From positions 1 to 20,433 of the forward strand of contig JBNGIS010018395.1 in assembly GCA_049999725.1 (NCBI GenBank): DNA of 20,433 bases, in the 5' to 3' direction. Both the position numbers and the translations under genes were made by a program. This document shows, piece after piece, positions 1 through 9,677 of the stretch (positions are counted from its first letter, which is position 1; each line of letters opens with the position of its first letter). The notes under the pieces were generated by a model. It had not been told where the DNA came from. It searched no databases and saw nothing but the letters and a program-made list of their open reading frames with translations. Origin of the DNA: Haplomitrium mnioides. Taxonomy: Eukaryota; Marchantiophyta; Haplomitriopsida; Calobryales.

Positions 1-60
1 CCCTCAATGACCAAATTAAAGAAGGGTAAGAGAGACTAGAAAGATCTAGAAGGAGTAAAG

Positions 61-330
61 AACAAATCGCATTATCCCTCATTGACCATATTAAAGAAGG
101 GTAAGAGAGACAAGAAAGATTTGGAAGGAATTAAGAACAAATCGTGTTAACCCTAAGTGACCAAATTAAAGAAGGGTAAGAGACACAAGAAAGATATGGA
201 ATGAGTAAAGAACAAATCGCGTTAACCCTCAATTACCAAGTTAAAGAAGGGTAAGAGAGACAAGAAATGTTTGCAAGAAGTAAAGAACAAATCACGTTAA
301 CCTTGAGTGACCAAATTAATGAAGGGTAAG
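61..330 (+). repeat. Multi-monomer block, copy 1 of a 13-unit displacement
   Basis: This stretch matches 1037-1306 monomer for monomer, 976 bp downstream (13 x 75 plus one inserted A near 891). Shared diagnostic variants include TTATCCCTCATTGACCATA, the GATATGGAATGAG monomer, CAATTACCAAG and ATTAATGNAGGG in the same order. These variants are rare elsewhere, so the two copies share a recent common source. The last part of the stretch also belongs to the block that reappears at the end of the window. Confidence 0.85.
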
Positions 331-670
331 AGAGATAAGAAAGATCTAGAACGAGTAAAGAACAAATCTCGTTAACCATCAGTGACCAAATTAAAGAGGG
401 GTAAGAGAGACAAGAAAGATGTGGAAGGAGTAAAGAACAAATCACGTTAACCCTCATTGACCAAATTAAAGAAAGGTAAGAGAGGCAAGAAAAATCTTGA
501 AGGAGTAAAGAAGAAATCGCGTTAACCCTCATTGAAAAAATTAGAGAAGGTTAAGAGAGACCAGAAATGTCTCGAAGGAGTAAAGAACAAATGATGTCAA
601 CCATGAGTGACCAAATTAAAGAAGGGTAAGAGAGACAAGAATGATCTGGAAGGAGTAAAGAACAAATCAC
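226..670 (+). repeat. Block B, copy 1 (matches the window end)
   Basis: About six monomers match 19991-20433 in order: a GAAGTAAAGAAC monomer with AATCACG, an ATTAATGAAGGG monomer with AGAACGAG, one with CCATCA and AGGGGTAAG, one with GAAAGGTAAGAGAGGCAAG, one with CATTGAAAAAATTA and GAGAGACCAGAAATGTCTCG, and one with CCATGAGTGACC and GAATGATCTGG. The displacement is 19764-19765 bp. Parts of the same motif series also occur near 18117-18245. Confidence 0.85.
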
Positions 671-1036
671 GTTAACCTTTAGTGACCAAATTAAAGAAGG
701 TTACGAGACACAAGAAGGATCTTGAAGGAGTAAAGAACAAATCGCGTTAACCCTCAATTACCAAATTAAAGAAGGGTAAGAGAGACAAGAAAGATCTAGA
801 ACAAGTAAAGAACAAATCGTGTTAACCATCAGTGACCAATTTAAAGAGGGGTAAAATAGACAAGAAAGATGTAGAAGGAGTAAAAGAACAAATCGCGTTA
901 AATCTTAGTGACTAAATTAAAGAAGGGTAAGAGAGACAAGAAAGATCTAGAAGGAGTAAAGAATAAATCGCGTTCACCCTTATTGACATAATTAAAGAAG
1001 GGTAAGAGAGGCAAGAAAGATCTAGAAGGAGTAAAG
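671..1036 (+). repeat. Ordinary satellite monomers
   Basis: About five monomers without a block assignment that I could support. One has an AGAACAAGTAAAG plus AGGGGTAAAATAG combination (near 800-860), and one has an extra A in GTAAAAGAAC near 891 that shifts the register by one base. Nothing other than satellite is seen. Confidence 0.9.
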
Positions 1037-1306
1037 AACAAATCGCGTTATCCCTCATTGACCATATTAAAGAAGGGTAAGAGAGACAAGAAAGATCTGG
1101 AAGGAGTTAAGAACAAATCGCGTTAACCCTAAGTGACCAAATTAAAGAAGGGTAAGAGACACAAGAAAGATATGGAATGAGTAAAGAACAAATCGCGTTA
1201 ACCCTCAATTACCAAGTTAAAGAAGGGTAAGAGAGACAAGAAATGTCTAAAAGAAGTAAAGAACAAATCACGTTAACCTTGAGTGACCAAATTAATGTAG
1301 GGTAAG
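1037..1306 (+). repeat. Multi-monomer block, copy 2 of a 13-unit displacement
   Basis: Partner of 61-330, displaced by 976 bp. It carries the same TATCCCTCATTGACCATA variant, the GATATGGAATGAG monomer and the CAATTACCAAG monomer. It differs from copy 1 at scattered single bases, for example TCTAAAAG against TTTGCAAG. Confidence 0.85.
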
Positions 1307-2100
1307 AGAGATAAGAAAGATCTAGAAAGAGTAACGAAAAAATCGCGTTAACCGTCATCGACCAAATTAAAGAAGGGTCAGAGAGACAAGAAATATCTGG
1401 AAGAAGTAAAGAACAAATTGCGTTATCCCTCATTGACCGTAGTAAAGAATGGTAAGAGAGACAAGAAAGATGTGGAAGGAGTAAATAACGAATTGTGTTA
1501 ACCCTCAAGGACCAAATTAAAGAAGGGTAAGAGAGACAAGAAATGTCTGGAAGGAGTAAAGAACAAATCGTATTAACCATAAATGACGAAATTAAAGAAG
1601 GGTAAGAGAGACAAAAAAGATCTAGAACAAGTAAAGAACAAATCGCGTTAACAATCAGTGACCAAATTAAAGAGGGTGAAGAGAGACAAGAAAGATCTGG
1701 AAGGAGTAAAGAAAAAATCGCATTAACCCTCATTGAGCAAATTAAAGAAGGGTAAGAAAGACAAGAAAGATCTGGAAGGAGTAAAAAACAATATGAGTTA
1801 ACCCTCAATGACCAAATAAAAGAAGGGTAAGAGAGACAAGACTTATTTGGAAGGAGTAAAGAAGAAATTGCGTTAACCCTCATTTACCAAATTAAAGAAG
1901 GGTAAGAGAGGCAAGAAAGATCTGGATAGAGTAAAGAGCAAATCGGGTTAACCCTCATTGACAAAATTAAACAAGGGTTAGAGAGGCAAGAAAGATCTAG
2001 AAGGAGTAAACAACAAATCGCGTTAACACTCATTGACCAAATAAAAGAAGGGTAAGAGAGCGAGAGAGATCTACAAAGAGTAAATAACAAATCGCGTTAA
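1307..2100 (+). repeat. Ordinary satellite monomers
   Basis: About ten or eleven monomers, mostly singly variant. Near 1320-1420 there is the AGAGTAACG / CCGTCAT / AAATATCTGG monomer pair that recurs near 2908, 4033, 7258 and 8758. A one-base deletion near 2070 (GAGAGCGAGAGAGAT) returns the array to the phase of base 1. The minus strand is open for long stretches here only because the unit is 25 codons long. Confidence 0.9.
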
Positions 2101-2400
2101 CCCTCATTGACCAAGTAAAAGAAGGGTAAGAGAGACAAGAAAGATCTGGAAGGAGTATAGAACAAATTACGTTAACCCTCAGTGACCAAATTACAGAAGG
2201 GTAAGAGAGACAAGAAGGATCTGGAAGGAGTAAAGAACAAATGGCGTTAACCCTTAGTGACCAAATTAAAAAAGGGTAAGAGAAACAAGAAAGATCTAGA
2301 AGGAGAAAAGAACAAATCACGTTAACCATCAGTGACCAAATTAAAGAAGGGTAAGAGAGACAAGAAAGATTTGGAAGGAGTAAATAACAAATTGCGTTAA
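2101..2400 (+). repeat. Four-monomer block, copy 1 (twin at 7726-8025)
   Basis: Four consecutive monomers match 7726-8025 with only four substitutions that I can count in 300 bp, at a displacement of 5625 bp, exactly 75 units. Diagnostic variants are GACCAAGTAAAAG with GGAGTATAG, ATTACAGAAGG with AATGGCG, TTAAAAAAGGG with GAGAAACAAG and GGAGAAAAG, and GATTTGGAAGG with TAAATAAC. The flanks on both sides do not match, so the ends are block boundaries. Confidence 0.9.
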
Positions 2401-2740
2401 CCCTCAGTGATCAAATTTAAGAAGGGTAAGAGAGACAAGAAAGATCTAGAAGGAGTAAAGAACAAATCGCGTTAACCTTCAGTGACCAAATTAAAGAAGG
2501 GTAAGAGAGACAAGAAAGATATGGAGGGAGTAAAGAACAAATCGCGTTAACCCTCATTGACCAAATTAAAGAAAGGTAGGAGAGGTAAGAAAGATCTCGA
2601 AGGAGTAAAGAAAAAATCGCGTTAACCATTATTGAAAAAATTAAAGAAGGGTTAGAGATGCAAGAAACATCTGGAAGGAGTAAAGAACACATCGCGTTAA
2701 CCCTCATTGACCAAATTAAAGAAGGGTGACACACACAAGA
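2401..2740 (+). repeat. Satellite monomers with the GGAGGGAG / AAAGGTAGGAG pair
   Basis: Includes the monomer pair CTTCAGTGACC..GATATGGAGGGAG followed by GAAAGGTAGGAGAGG (about 2476-2600), which recurs near 6535-6640, 10273-10400, 12530-12640 and 14300-14410. It is followed by a monomer with GGGTTAGAGATGCAAG. No other sequence is present. Confidence 0.85.
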
Positions 2741-2860
2741 AAGATCATGAAGGAGTAAAGAACAAATCGGGTTGACCCTTAGTGACCAAATTAAAGAAGG
2801 GTAAGAGAGACAAGAAAGATCCGAAAGGAGTAAAGAACAAATCGCCTTAACCCTTAGTGA
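2741..2860 (+). repeat. Five-unit local duplication, copy 1
   Basis: A GATCATGAAGG monomer with GTTGACCC is followed by a GATCCGAAAGG monomer with ATCGCCTTAACC. The same run lies at 3116-3235, 375 bp (5 x 75) downstream. Related CATGAAGG and CCGGAAGG monomers followed by GATTCTGAAGGAGTATAG occur near 7471-7640, 10540-10640 and 19208-19375. Confidence 0.85.
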
Positions 2861-3115
2861 CCAAATTAAAGACGGGTAAGAGAGACAAGAAAGATCTAGA
2901 AAGAGCAACGAACAAATCGCGTTACCCGTCATTGACCAAATTAAAGAAGGGTAAGAGAGACAAGAAATATCTGGAAGGAGTAAAGAACAAATCGCGTTAA
3001 CCCTTAGTGCCCAAATTAAAGAAGGGTAATAGAGACAAGAAAGATCTGGAAGGAGTAAAGAACAAATCGCGTTAACCCTTAGTGACCAAATTAAAGAAGG
3101 GTAAGAGAGACAAGA
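2861..3115 (+). repeat. Satellite monomers between the local duplicates
   Basis: Three to four monomers. The first carries CTAGAAAGAGCAACG and is followed by CCGTCATTGACC and AAATATCTGG, the same pair seen at 4021-4100 (1125 bp, 15 units away) and 8746-8825. The others are close to consensus. Confidence 0.9.
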
Positions 3116-3235
3116 AAGATCATGAAGGAGTAAAGAACAAATCGCGTTGACCCTTAGTGACCAAATTAAAGAAGGGTAAGAGAGACAAGAAAGATCCGAA
3201 AGGAGTAAAGAACAAATCGCCTTAACCCCGAGTGA
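3116..3235 (+). repeat. Five-unit local duplication, copy 2
   Basis: Second copy of the CATGAAGG / CCGAAAGG run of 2741-2860, displaced by exactly 375 bp. It is followed by a GATTCTGATGGAGTATAG monomer, as in the related runs near 7620, 8146 and 19360. Confidence 0.85.
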
Positions 3236-3300
3236 CCAAATTAAAGAAGGGTAAGAGAGACAAGAAAGATTCTGATGGAGTATAGAACAAATCGTGTTAA

Positions 3301-3839
3301 CCCTCATTGACCAAATTAAAGAAGGGTAAGAGAGACAAGAAAGATCTTGAAGGAGTAAAACACAAATCGTGTTAATCCTCAGTGACCAAATTAAAGAAGG
3401 GTAAGAAAGACAAGAAAGATCTAGAAGGAGTTAAGAACAAATCGCGTTAACCCTCAGTGACGAAATTAAAGAAGGGTCAGAGATACAAGAAAGATCTGGA
3501 AGGAGTAAAGAACAAATCACGTTAACCCTCATTGACCAAATTAGAGAAAGGTAAGAGAGGCAAGAAAGAACTTGAATAGGTAAAGAACAAATCGCGTTAA
3601 CCGTCAGTAAAAAAATTAAAGAAGGGTTAGAGACGCAAAAAAGATCTGGAAGGAGTAAAGAACAAATTGTGTTTACCGTCAGTGACAAAATTAAAGAAGG
3701 GTAAAAAAGACAAGAAAGATATGGAAGGAGTATATAACAAATCGCGTTAACACTTAGTGACCAAATTAAAAAAGGGTAAAATACACAAGAAATGTCTCGA
3801 AGGAGTAAAGAACAAATCACGTTAACCATGAGTGACCAA
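3301..3839 (+). repeat. Seven-monomer block, copy 1; carries the first truncated HOR-A
   Basis: Matches 4276-4814 at a displacement of 975 bp (13 units) with about eleven substitutions in 539 bp by eye. Shared rare variants are AAGCACAAATCGTG (AAACACAAATCGTG here), GGGTCAGAGATACAA, ATTAGAGAAAGG, GAACTTGAATAGG, CAGTAAAAA, AATTGTGTTTACCG, GGAGTATATAAC and CACTTAGTGACC. From about 3601 it holds the first monomers of HOR-A. After about 3840 this copy departs from the HOR-A order. Confidence 0.9.
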
Positions 3840-4275
3840 ATTAAAGAAGGGTAAGAGAGATAAGAAAGATCTAGAACGAGTAAAAAAAAAATTGCGTTAA
3901 CCATCAGTGACCAAATTAAAGAGGGGTAAGATAGACAAGAAAGATCTGGAAGGAGTAAAGAACAAATCACGTTAACCTTTAGTGACCAAATTAAAGAAGG
4001 GTAAGAGAGACAAGAAAGATCTAGAAAGAGTAACGAACAAATCGCGTTAACCGTCATTGACCAAATTAAAGAAGGGTAAGAGAGACAAGAAATATCTGAA
4101 AGGAGTAAAGAACAAATCGCATTAACCCTCGGTGACCAAATTAAAGAAGGGTAAGAGAGACAAGAAATATTTGGAAGGAGTAAAGAACAAATCGTGTTAA
4201 CCCTAATTGACCAAATTAAAGAAGCGTAAGAGAGACAAGAAAGATATGGAAGGAGCTAAGAACAAATCACGTTAA
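3840..4275 (+). repeat. Satellite monomers between duplicated blocks
   Basis: About six monomers. They include AGAACGAG followed by CCATCAGTGACC and AGGGGTAAGATAGAC, a combination also seen near 7110-7165, 8610-8665 and 14200-14250, and the AACGAAC / CCGTCATTG / AAATATCTG pair at 4021-4100. A run of nine A's near 3882-3890 is the main homopolymer. Confidence 0.85.
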
Positions 4276-4814
4276 CCCTCATTGACCAAATTAAAGAAGG
4301 GTAAGAGAGACAAGAAAGATCTTGAAGGAGTAAAGCACAAATCGTGTTAACCCTCAGTGACCAAATTAAAGAAGGGTAAGAGAGACAAGAAAGATCTAGA
4401 AGGAGTAAAGAACAAATCGCGTTAACCATCAGTGACGAAATTAAAGAAGGGTCAGAGATACAACAAAGATCTGGAAGGAGTAAAGAACAAATCGCGTTAA
4501 CCCTCATTGACCAAATTAGAGAAAGGTAAGAGAGGCAAGAAAGAACTTGAATAGGTAAAGAAAAAATCGCGTTAACCGTCAGTAAAAATATTAAAGAAGG
4601 GTTAGAGACGCAAAAAAGATCTGGAAGGAGTAAAGAACAAATTGTGTTTACCGTCAGTGACCAAATTAAAGAAGGGTAAAAAAGACAAGAAAGATATGGA
4701 AGGAGTATATAACAAATCGCGTTAACACTTAGTGACCAAATTAAAAAAGGGTAAAATAGACAAGAAATGTCTCGAAGGAGTAAAGAACAAATCACGTTAA
4801 CCATGAGTGACCAA
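4276..4814 (+). repeat. Seven-monomer block, copy 2
   Basis: Partner of 3301-3839, 975 bp downstream. It runs straight on into a longer HOR-A series, so the copy near 3301-3839 is best read as a truncated derivative or the product of a 13-unit exchange. Which copy is the source cannot be decided from two sequences. Confidence 0.9.
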
Positions 4815-5960
4815 TATAAAGAAGGGTAAGAGAGACAAGAATGATCTGAAACGAGTAAAGAACAAATCGCGTTTACCCTCAGTGTACAATTTAAAGAAGG
4901 GTAAGAGACACAAGAAAGATCTTGAAGGAGTAAAGAACAAATCGCGTTAACCCACATTGACAAAATTAAAGAAGGGTAAGAGAGGCAAGTGAGATCGGGA
5001 AGGAGTAAAGAACAAATTGCGTTAACCCTCAGTGACCAAATTAAAGAAGTGTAAGACATATAAGAAATGTCAGGAAAGAGTAAAGAGTAAATCGTATTAA
5101 CCCTTAATGACCAAATGAAAAGAAGGGTAAGAGAGACAAGAAAGATGTGGAAGGAGTAAAGAACAAATCGCGTTAACCCTCAGTGGCCAAATTAAAGAAG
5201 AGTAAGAGAGACAAGAAAGATCTCGAAAGAGTAAGAACAAATCACGTTAAACTTCAATGACCAAATAGAAGAAGGGTAAGAGAGACAAGAAAGATCTCGA
5301 AGGAGTAAAGAACAAATGGCGTTAACCCTGAGTGACCAAATCAAAGAAGGGTGAGAGAGACAAGCAAGATTTGGAAGGAGTATAGAACAAATCACGTTAA
5401 CCATTTGTGACCAAATTAAAGAAGGGTAGGAGAGACTAGAAAGATCTGGAAGAAGTAAAGAACAAATCGGGTTAACCCCTCGATAATCAAATTAAGAAGG
5501 GTAAAAAAGACAAGAAAGATCTGGAAGGAGTAAGGAACAAATTGCGTTAACCCTCAATGATCAAATTTAAGAAGGGTAAGAGAGACAAGAAAGATCTTGA
5601 AGGACTAAAAAACAAATTGCGTTAACCTTTAGTGACCAAATTAAAGAAGGGTAAGAGAGACAAGAAATATTTGGAAGGAGTAAAGAACAAATCGCGTTAA
5701 CTCTAATTGACCAAATTAAAGAAGCGTAAGAGAGACAAGAAAGATATGGAAGGGGTTAAGAACAAATCACGTTAACCCTCATTGACCAAATGAAAGAAGA
5801 GTAAGAGAGACAAGACAGATCTTGAAGGAGTAAAGAACAAATCGCGTTAACCCTCAGTGACCAAATTAAAGAAGGATAAGAGAGACAAGAAAGATCTGGA
5901 AGGAGTAAAGAACAAATCGCGTAAATCCTTAGTGACCAAATTAAAGAAAGGTAAGAGAGG
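4576..5960 (+). repeat. HOR-A copy with extra monomers
   Basis: Ordered variant monomers: CAGTAAAAATATT with GGGTTAGAGACGC; GTATATAAC; AAATGTCTCG; CCATGAGTGACC; GAATGATCTGAAACGAG with GCGTTTACC; CAGTGTACAATTT; GAGGCAAGTGAGATC; later CAAGCAAGATTTGG with GGAGTATAG; CCATTTGTGACC; ATAATCAAATT with GGAGTAAGG; CAATGATCAAATTTAAG; AATTGACC with GATATGGAAGG; then CTTGAAGG. Between the CAGTGTACAATTT marker (4882) and the CCATTTGTG marker (5401) it has four monomers more than the copies near 15.5 and 17.2 kb. The tail resembles the other copies, but the CTCTCAAAGACC monomer is missing. Confidence 0.8.
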
Positions 5961-6735
5961 CAAGAAAGATCTGAAAGGAATAAAGAACAAATCGCGTTAA
6001 CCCTCATTCACAAAATTAAAGAAGGGTTAGAGATGCAAGAAAGATATGAATGGAGTAAAGAACAAATCGCGTTAAACCTTATTGACTAAATTAAAAAAGG
6101 GTAAGAGAGACAAGAAAGATCTGGAAGGAGTAAAGAACAAATCGCGTTAACCCTAAATTACAAAATTAAAAAAGGGTAAGAGAGGCATGAAAGATCTGGA
6201 AGGAGTAAAGAACAAATCGCGTTAACCCTCATTGACAAAATTAAAGAAGGGTTACATACGCAAGAAAGATCTGCAAAGAGTAAAGAACAAATCACGTTAA
6301 CCCTTAGTGACCAAATTATAGAAGAGTAAGAGAGACAAGAAAGATCTAGAAGGAGTAAAGAACAATTGGCGTTAACCCTCAGTGACGAAATTAAAGAAGG
6401 GTAAGAGAGACAAGAAATATCTGGGAGGAGTTAAGAACAAATCGGGTTAACTCTCATTGACCAAATTAAGGGAGGGTAAGAGAGACAAGAAAGATCTGGA
6501 AGGAGTAAAGAACAAATCACGTTAACCTTCAGTGACCAAATTAAAGAAGGGTAAGAGAGACAAGAAAAATATGGAGGAAGTAAAGAACAAATCATATTAA
6601 CCCTCATTGACCAAATTAAAGAAAGGTAGGAGAGGCAAGAAATATCTGGAAGGAGTAAAGAACAAATCGCGTTAACCCATATTGACAAAATTAAAGAAGG
6701 GTTAGAGACGCAAGAAAGATCTGGAAGGAGTAAAG
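5926..6735 (+). repeat. Block C, copy 1
   Basis: About eleven monomers matching 9678-10487, at displacements of 3751 then 3752 bp (50 units plus 1-2). Markers in order are GAAAGGTAAGAGAGGC, GGGTTAGAGATGC, CTTATTGACTAAATT, CCTAAATTAC with GGCATGAAAG (6184), ATTATAGAAG, CTGGGAGGAGTTAAG with ATCGGGTTAA, AGGGAGGGTAAG (6469), ATGGAGGAAG and AAAGGTAGGAG. A third, shortened copy is at 12151-12742. Confidence 0.85.
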
Positions 6736-6825
6736 AACAAATCACGTTAACCCTGAGCGACCAAATCAAAGAAGGGTAAGAGACACAAGAAAGATCTGGA
6801 AGGAGTAAAGAGCAAATCGTGTTAA

Positions 6826-7350
6826 CCCTGATTGACCAAATTAAAGAAGGGTAAGAGAGACAACCAAGATCTCGAAAGAGTAAAGATCAAATTGTTTTAA
6901 CCCTCAGTGACCAAATGAAAGAAGGGTAAGAGAGAGAAGAAAAATCTTGAAGGAGTAAAGAACAAATCGCGTTAACCCTCAATGACCAAATTAAAGAAGG
7001 GTAGGAGAGACAAGAAATGTGTCAAAGGAGTGAAGAACAAATCTCGTCAACTATAAGTGACCAAATTAAAGAAGGGTAAGAGAGAAAAAAAAGATCTAGA
7101 ACGAGTAAAGAACAAATCGCGTTAACCCTCAGTGACCAAACTAAAGAGGGGTAAGATAGACAAGAAAGATCTCGAAGGAGTATAGAACAAATCGCGTTAA
7201 CTCTTAGTGACAAAATTAAAGAAGGGTAAGAGAGACAAGAAAGATCTCGAAAGAGTAACAAACAAATCGTGTTAACCGTCATTGATCAAATTAAAGAAGG
7301 GTAAAATAGACAAGAAATATCTGGAAGGAGTAAAGAACAAATCGCGTTAA
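6826..7350 (+). repeat. Block D, copy 1 (20-unit displacement)
   Basis: Matches 8326-8850 at exactly 1500 bp. Marker order: GATTGACC with GACAACCAAG and TAAAGATCAAATTG; CCAAATGAAAG with CTTGAAGG; CAATGACC with AAATGTGTC; AATCTCGTCAAC; AGAACGAG; CCAAACTAAAGAGGGG with GATAGAC; AAGAGTAACAAAC; CCGTCATTG with AAATATCTGG. Shorter relatives of the first four or five monomers occur near 13977, 14876, 16602 and 18775. Confidence 0.85.
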
Positions 7351-7725
7351 CCCTCAGTGACCAAATTAAAGAAGAGTAAAAGAGACAAGAAAGATCTTGA
7401 AGGAGTAAAGAACAAATCGCGTTAACCCTCAGTGCCCAAATTAAAGAAGGGTAAGAGACACAAGAAAGATCATGAAGGAGTAAAGAACAAATCACGTTAA
7501 CCCTTAGTGACTAAATTAAGGAAGGGTAAGAGAGACAAGAAAGATCCGGAAGGAGTAAAGAACAAATCGCCTTAACCATGACTGACCAAATTAAAGAAGG
7601 GTGAGAGAGACAAAAGAGATTCTGAAGGAGTATAGAACAAGTCGTGTCAACCCTCATTGACCAAATTAAGGAAGGGTAAGAGAGATAAGAAAGATCTAGA
7701 AGGAGTTAAGAACAAATCGCCCTAA
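7351..7725 (+). repeat. Satellite monomers with the CATGAAGG / CCGGAAGG / TTCTGAAGG run
   Basis: About five monomers. GATCATGAAGG (near 7468), GATCCGGAAGG with ATCGCCTTAACC, and GATTCTGAAGGAGTATAG follow one another, the same order as at 3116-3290 and 19208-19375. The last monomer before the next block carries CTAGAAGGAGTTAAG with ATCGCCCTAACC. Confidence 0.85.
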
Positions 7726-8025
7726 CCCTCATTGACCAAGTAAAAGAAGGGTAAGAGAGACAAAAAAGATCTGGAAGGAGTATAGAACAAATCACGTTAA
7801 CCCTCAGTGACCAAATTACAGAAGGGTAAGAGAGACAAGAAAGATCTGGAAGGAGTAAAGAACAAATGGCGTTAACCCTTAGTGACCAAATTAAAAAAGG
7901 GTAAGAGAAACAAGAAAGATCTAGAAGGAGAAAAGAACAAATCACGTTAACCATCAGTGACCAAATTAAAGAAGGGTAAGAGAGACAAGAAAGATTTGGA
8001 AGGAGTAAATAACAAATCGCGTTAA
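7726..8025 (+). repeat. Four-monomer block, copy 2 (twin at 2101-2400)
   Basis: Near-identical to 2101-2400 (four substitutions in 300 bp counted by eye) at exactly 75 units. The upstream and downstream monomers differ from those beside copy 1. It sits between the two copies of block D. Confidence 0.9.
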
Positions 8026-8325
8026 CCCTGAGTGACCAAATTAAAGAAGGGTAAGAGAGACAAGAGAGATCCAGAAGGAGGAAAGAACATATCGCCTTAA
8101 CCTTGAGTGACCAAATTAAACAAGGGAAAGAGAGACAAGAAAGATTCTGAAGGAGTATAGAACAAATCGCGTTAACCATTAGTGACCAAATTAAAGAAGG
8201 GTAAGAGAGACAAGAAAGATCTAGAGGGAGTAAAGAACAAATCACGTTAACCCTTAGTGATCAAATTTAAGAAGGGTAAGAGAGACAAGAAAGATCTAGA
8301 AGGAGTAAAGAACAAATCGCGTTAA
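8026..8325 (+). repeat. Satellite monomers
   Basis: Four monomers, including GATCCAGAAGGAGG with ATATCGCCTTAACC followed by GATTCTGAAGGAGTATAG, another member of the CCGGAAGG / TTCTGAAGG run. The last monomer has TGATCAAATTTAAG. Nothing non-satellite is seen. Confidence 0.9.
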
Positions 8326-8850
8326 CCCCGATTGACCAAATTAAAGAAGGGTAAGAGAGACAACAAAGATCTGAAAGAAGTAAAGATCAAATTGTGTTAA
8401 CCTTGAGTGACCAAATGAAAGAAGGGTAAGAGAGACAAGAAAGATCTTGAAGGAGCAAAGAACAAATCACGTTAACCCTCAATTACCAAATTAAAGAAGG
8501 GTAAGAGAGACAAGAAATGTCTCGAAGGAGTACAGAACAAATCTCGTCAACGATTAGTAACCAAATTAAAGAAGGGTAAGGGAGACAACAAAGATCTAGA
8601 ACGAGTAAAGAACAAATCGCGTAAACCATTAGCGACCAAACTAAAGAGGGGTAAGATAGAGAAGAAAGATCACGAAGAAGTCAAGAACAAATCGTGTTAA
8701 CCCTTAGTGACCAAATTAAAGAAGGGTAAGAGCGACAAGAAAGATCTAGAAAGAGTAACGAACAAATCACGTTAACCGTCATTGACCAAATTAAAGAAGG
8801 GTAAGAGAGACAAGAAATATCTGGAAGGAGTAAAGAACAAATTGCGTTAA
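8326..8850 (+). repeat. Block D, copy 2
   Basis: Partner of 6826-7350, displaced by exactly 1500 bp. The CCAAACTAAAGAGGGG, AATCTCGTCAAC and AGAGTAACGAAC monomers stand in the same order and spacing. Divergence from copy 1 is greater than in the 2101/7726 pair, so this exchange looks older. Confidence 0.85.
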
Positions 8851-9677
8851 CCCTCATTGATCAAATTTAAGAAGGGTAAGAGAGACAAGATAGATCTGGA
8901 AGGAGTAAAGAACAAATCGCGTTAACCCTCAATGACCAAATTAAAGAAGGGTAAGAGAGACTAGAAAGATCTGGAAGGCGTAAAAAAACAAATCGTGTTA
9001 ACCCTCATTGACCTAAATAAAGAAGTGTAAGAGAGACAAGAAAGATTTGGATGGAGTAAAGATTAAATCGCGTTTACCCTCAGTGACCAAATTAAAGAAG
9101 AGCAAGAGAGACAAGAAATATCTCGAAGGAGTGAATAACAAATCGCGTTGACCCTCAGTGACCAAATAAAAGAAGGGTAAGAGAGACAAGAAAGATCTCG
9201 AAGGAGTAAAGAACAAATCGCGTTAACCCTTAATGACCAAATTCAAGACGGGTAAGAGAGACATGAAAGATATGGATCGAGTAAAGAACAAATCGTGTTA
9301 ACCCTCATTGACCAAATTAAAAAAGGGTAAGAGAGACAAGATAGATCTGGAAGGAGTAAAGAACAAATCGCGCTAACTCTTATTGACAAAATTTAAGAAG
9401 GGTTGGATACGCAAGAAAGATCTGGAAGGAGTAAAGAACAAATTGCGTTAACCCTCGTTGACAAAATTAAAGAAGGGTAAGAGAGACAAGAAAGATCTCG
9501 AAGGAGTAAAGAACAAATCGCATTACCCTTTAGTGACCAAATTCAAGAAGGGTAAAAGAGACAAGAAGGATATGGAACGAGTAAAGAACAAATCGCGTTA
9601 ACCCTCAATGACCAAATTAAAGAAGGGTAAGAGAGACAAGAAAGATCTGGAAGGGGTAAAGAACGAATCGCGTTAAC
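8851..9677 (+). repeat. Ordinary satellite monomers
   Basis: About eleven monomers with mostly private variants and no block partner that I could follow. An extra base near 8985 (GTAAAAAAAC) shifts the register by one. Between about 9013 and 9216 a second minus-strand frame becomes open for some 67 codons, which again reflects the absence of certain stops in variant monomers, not a gene. Confidence 0.88.
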
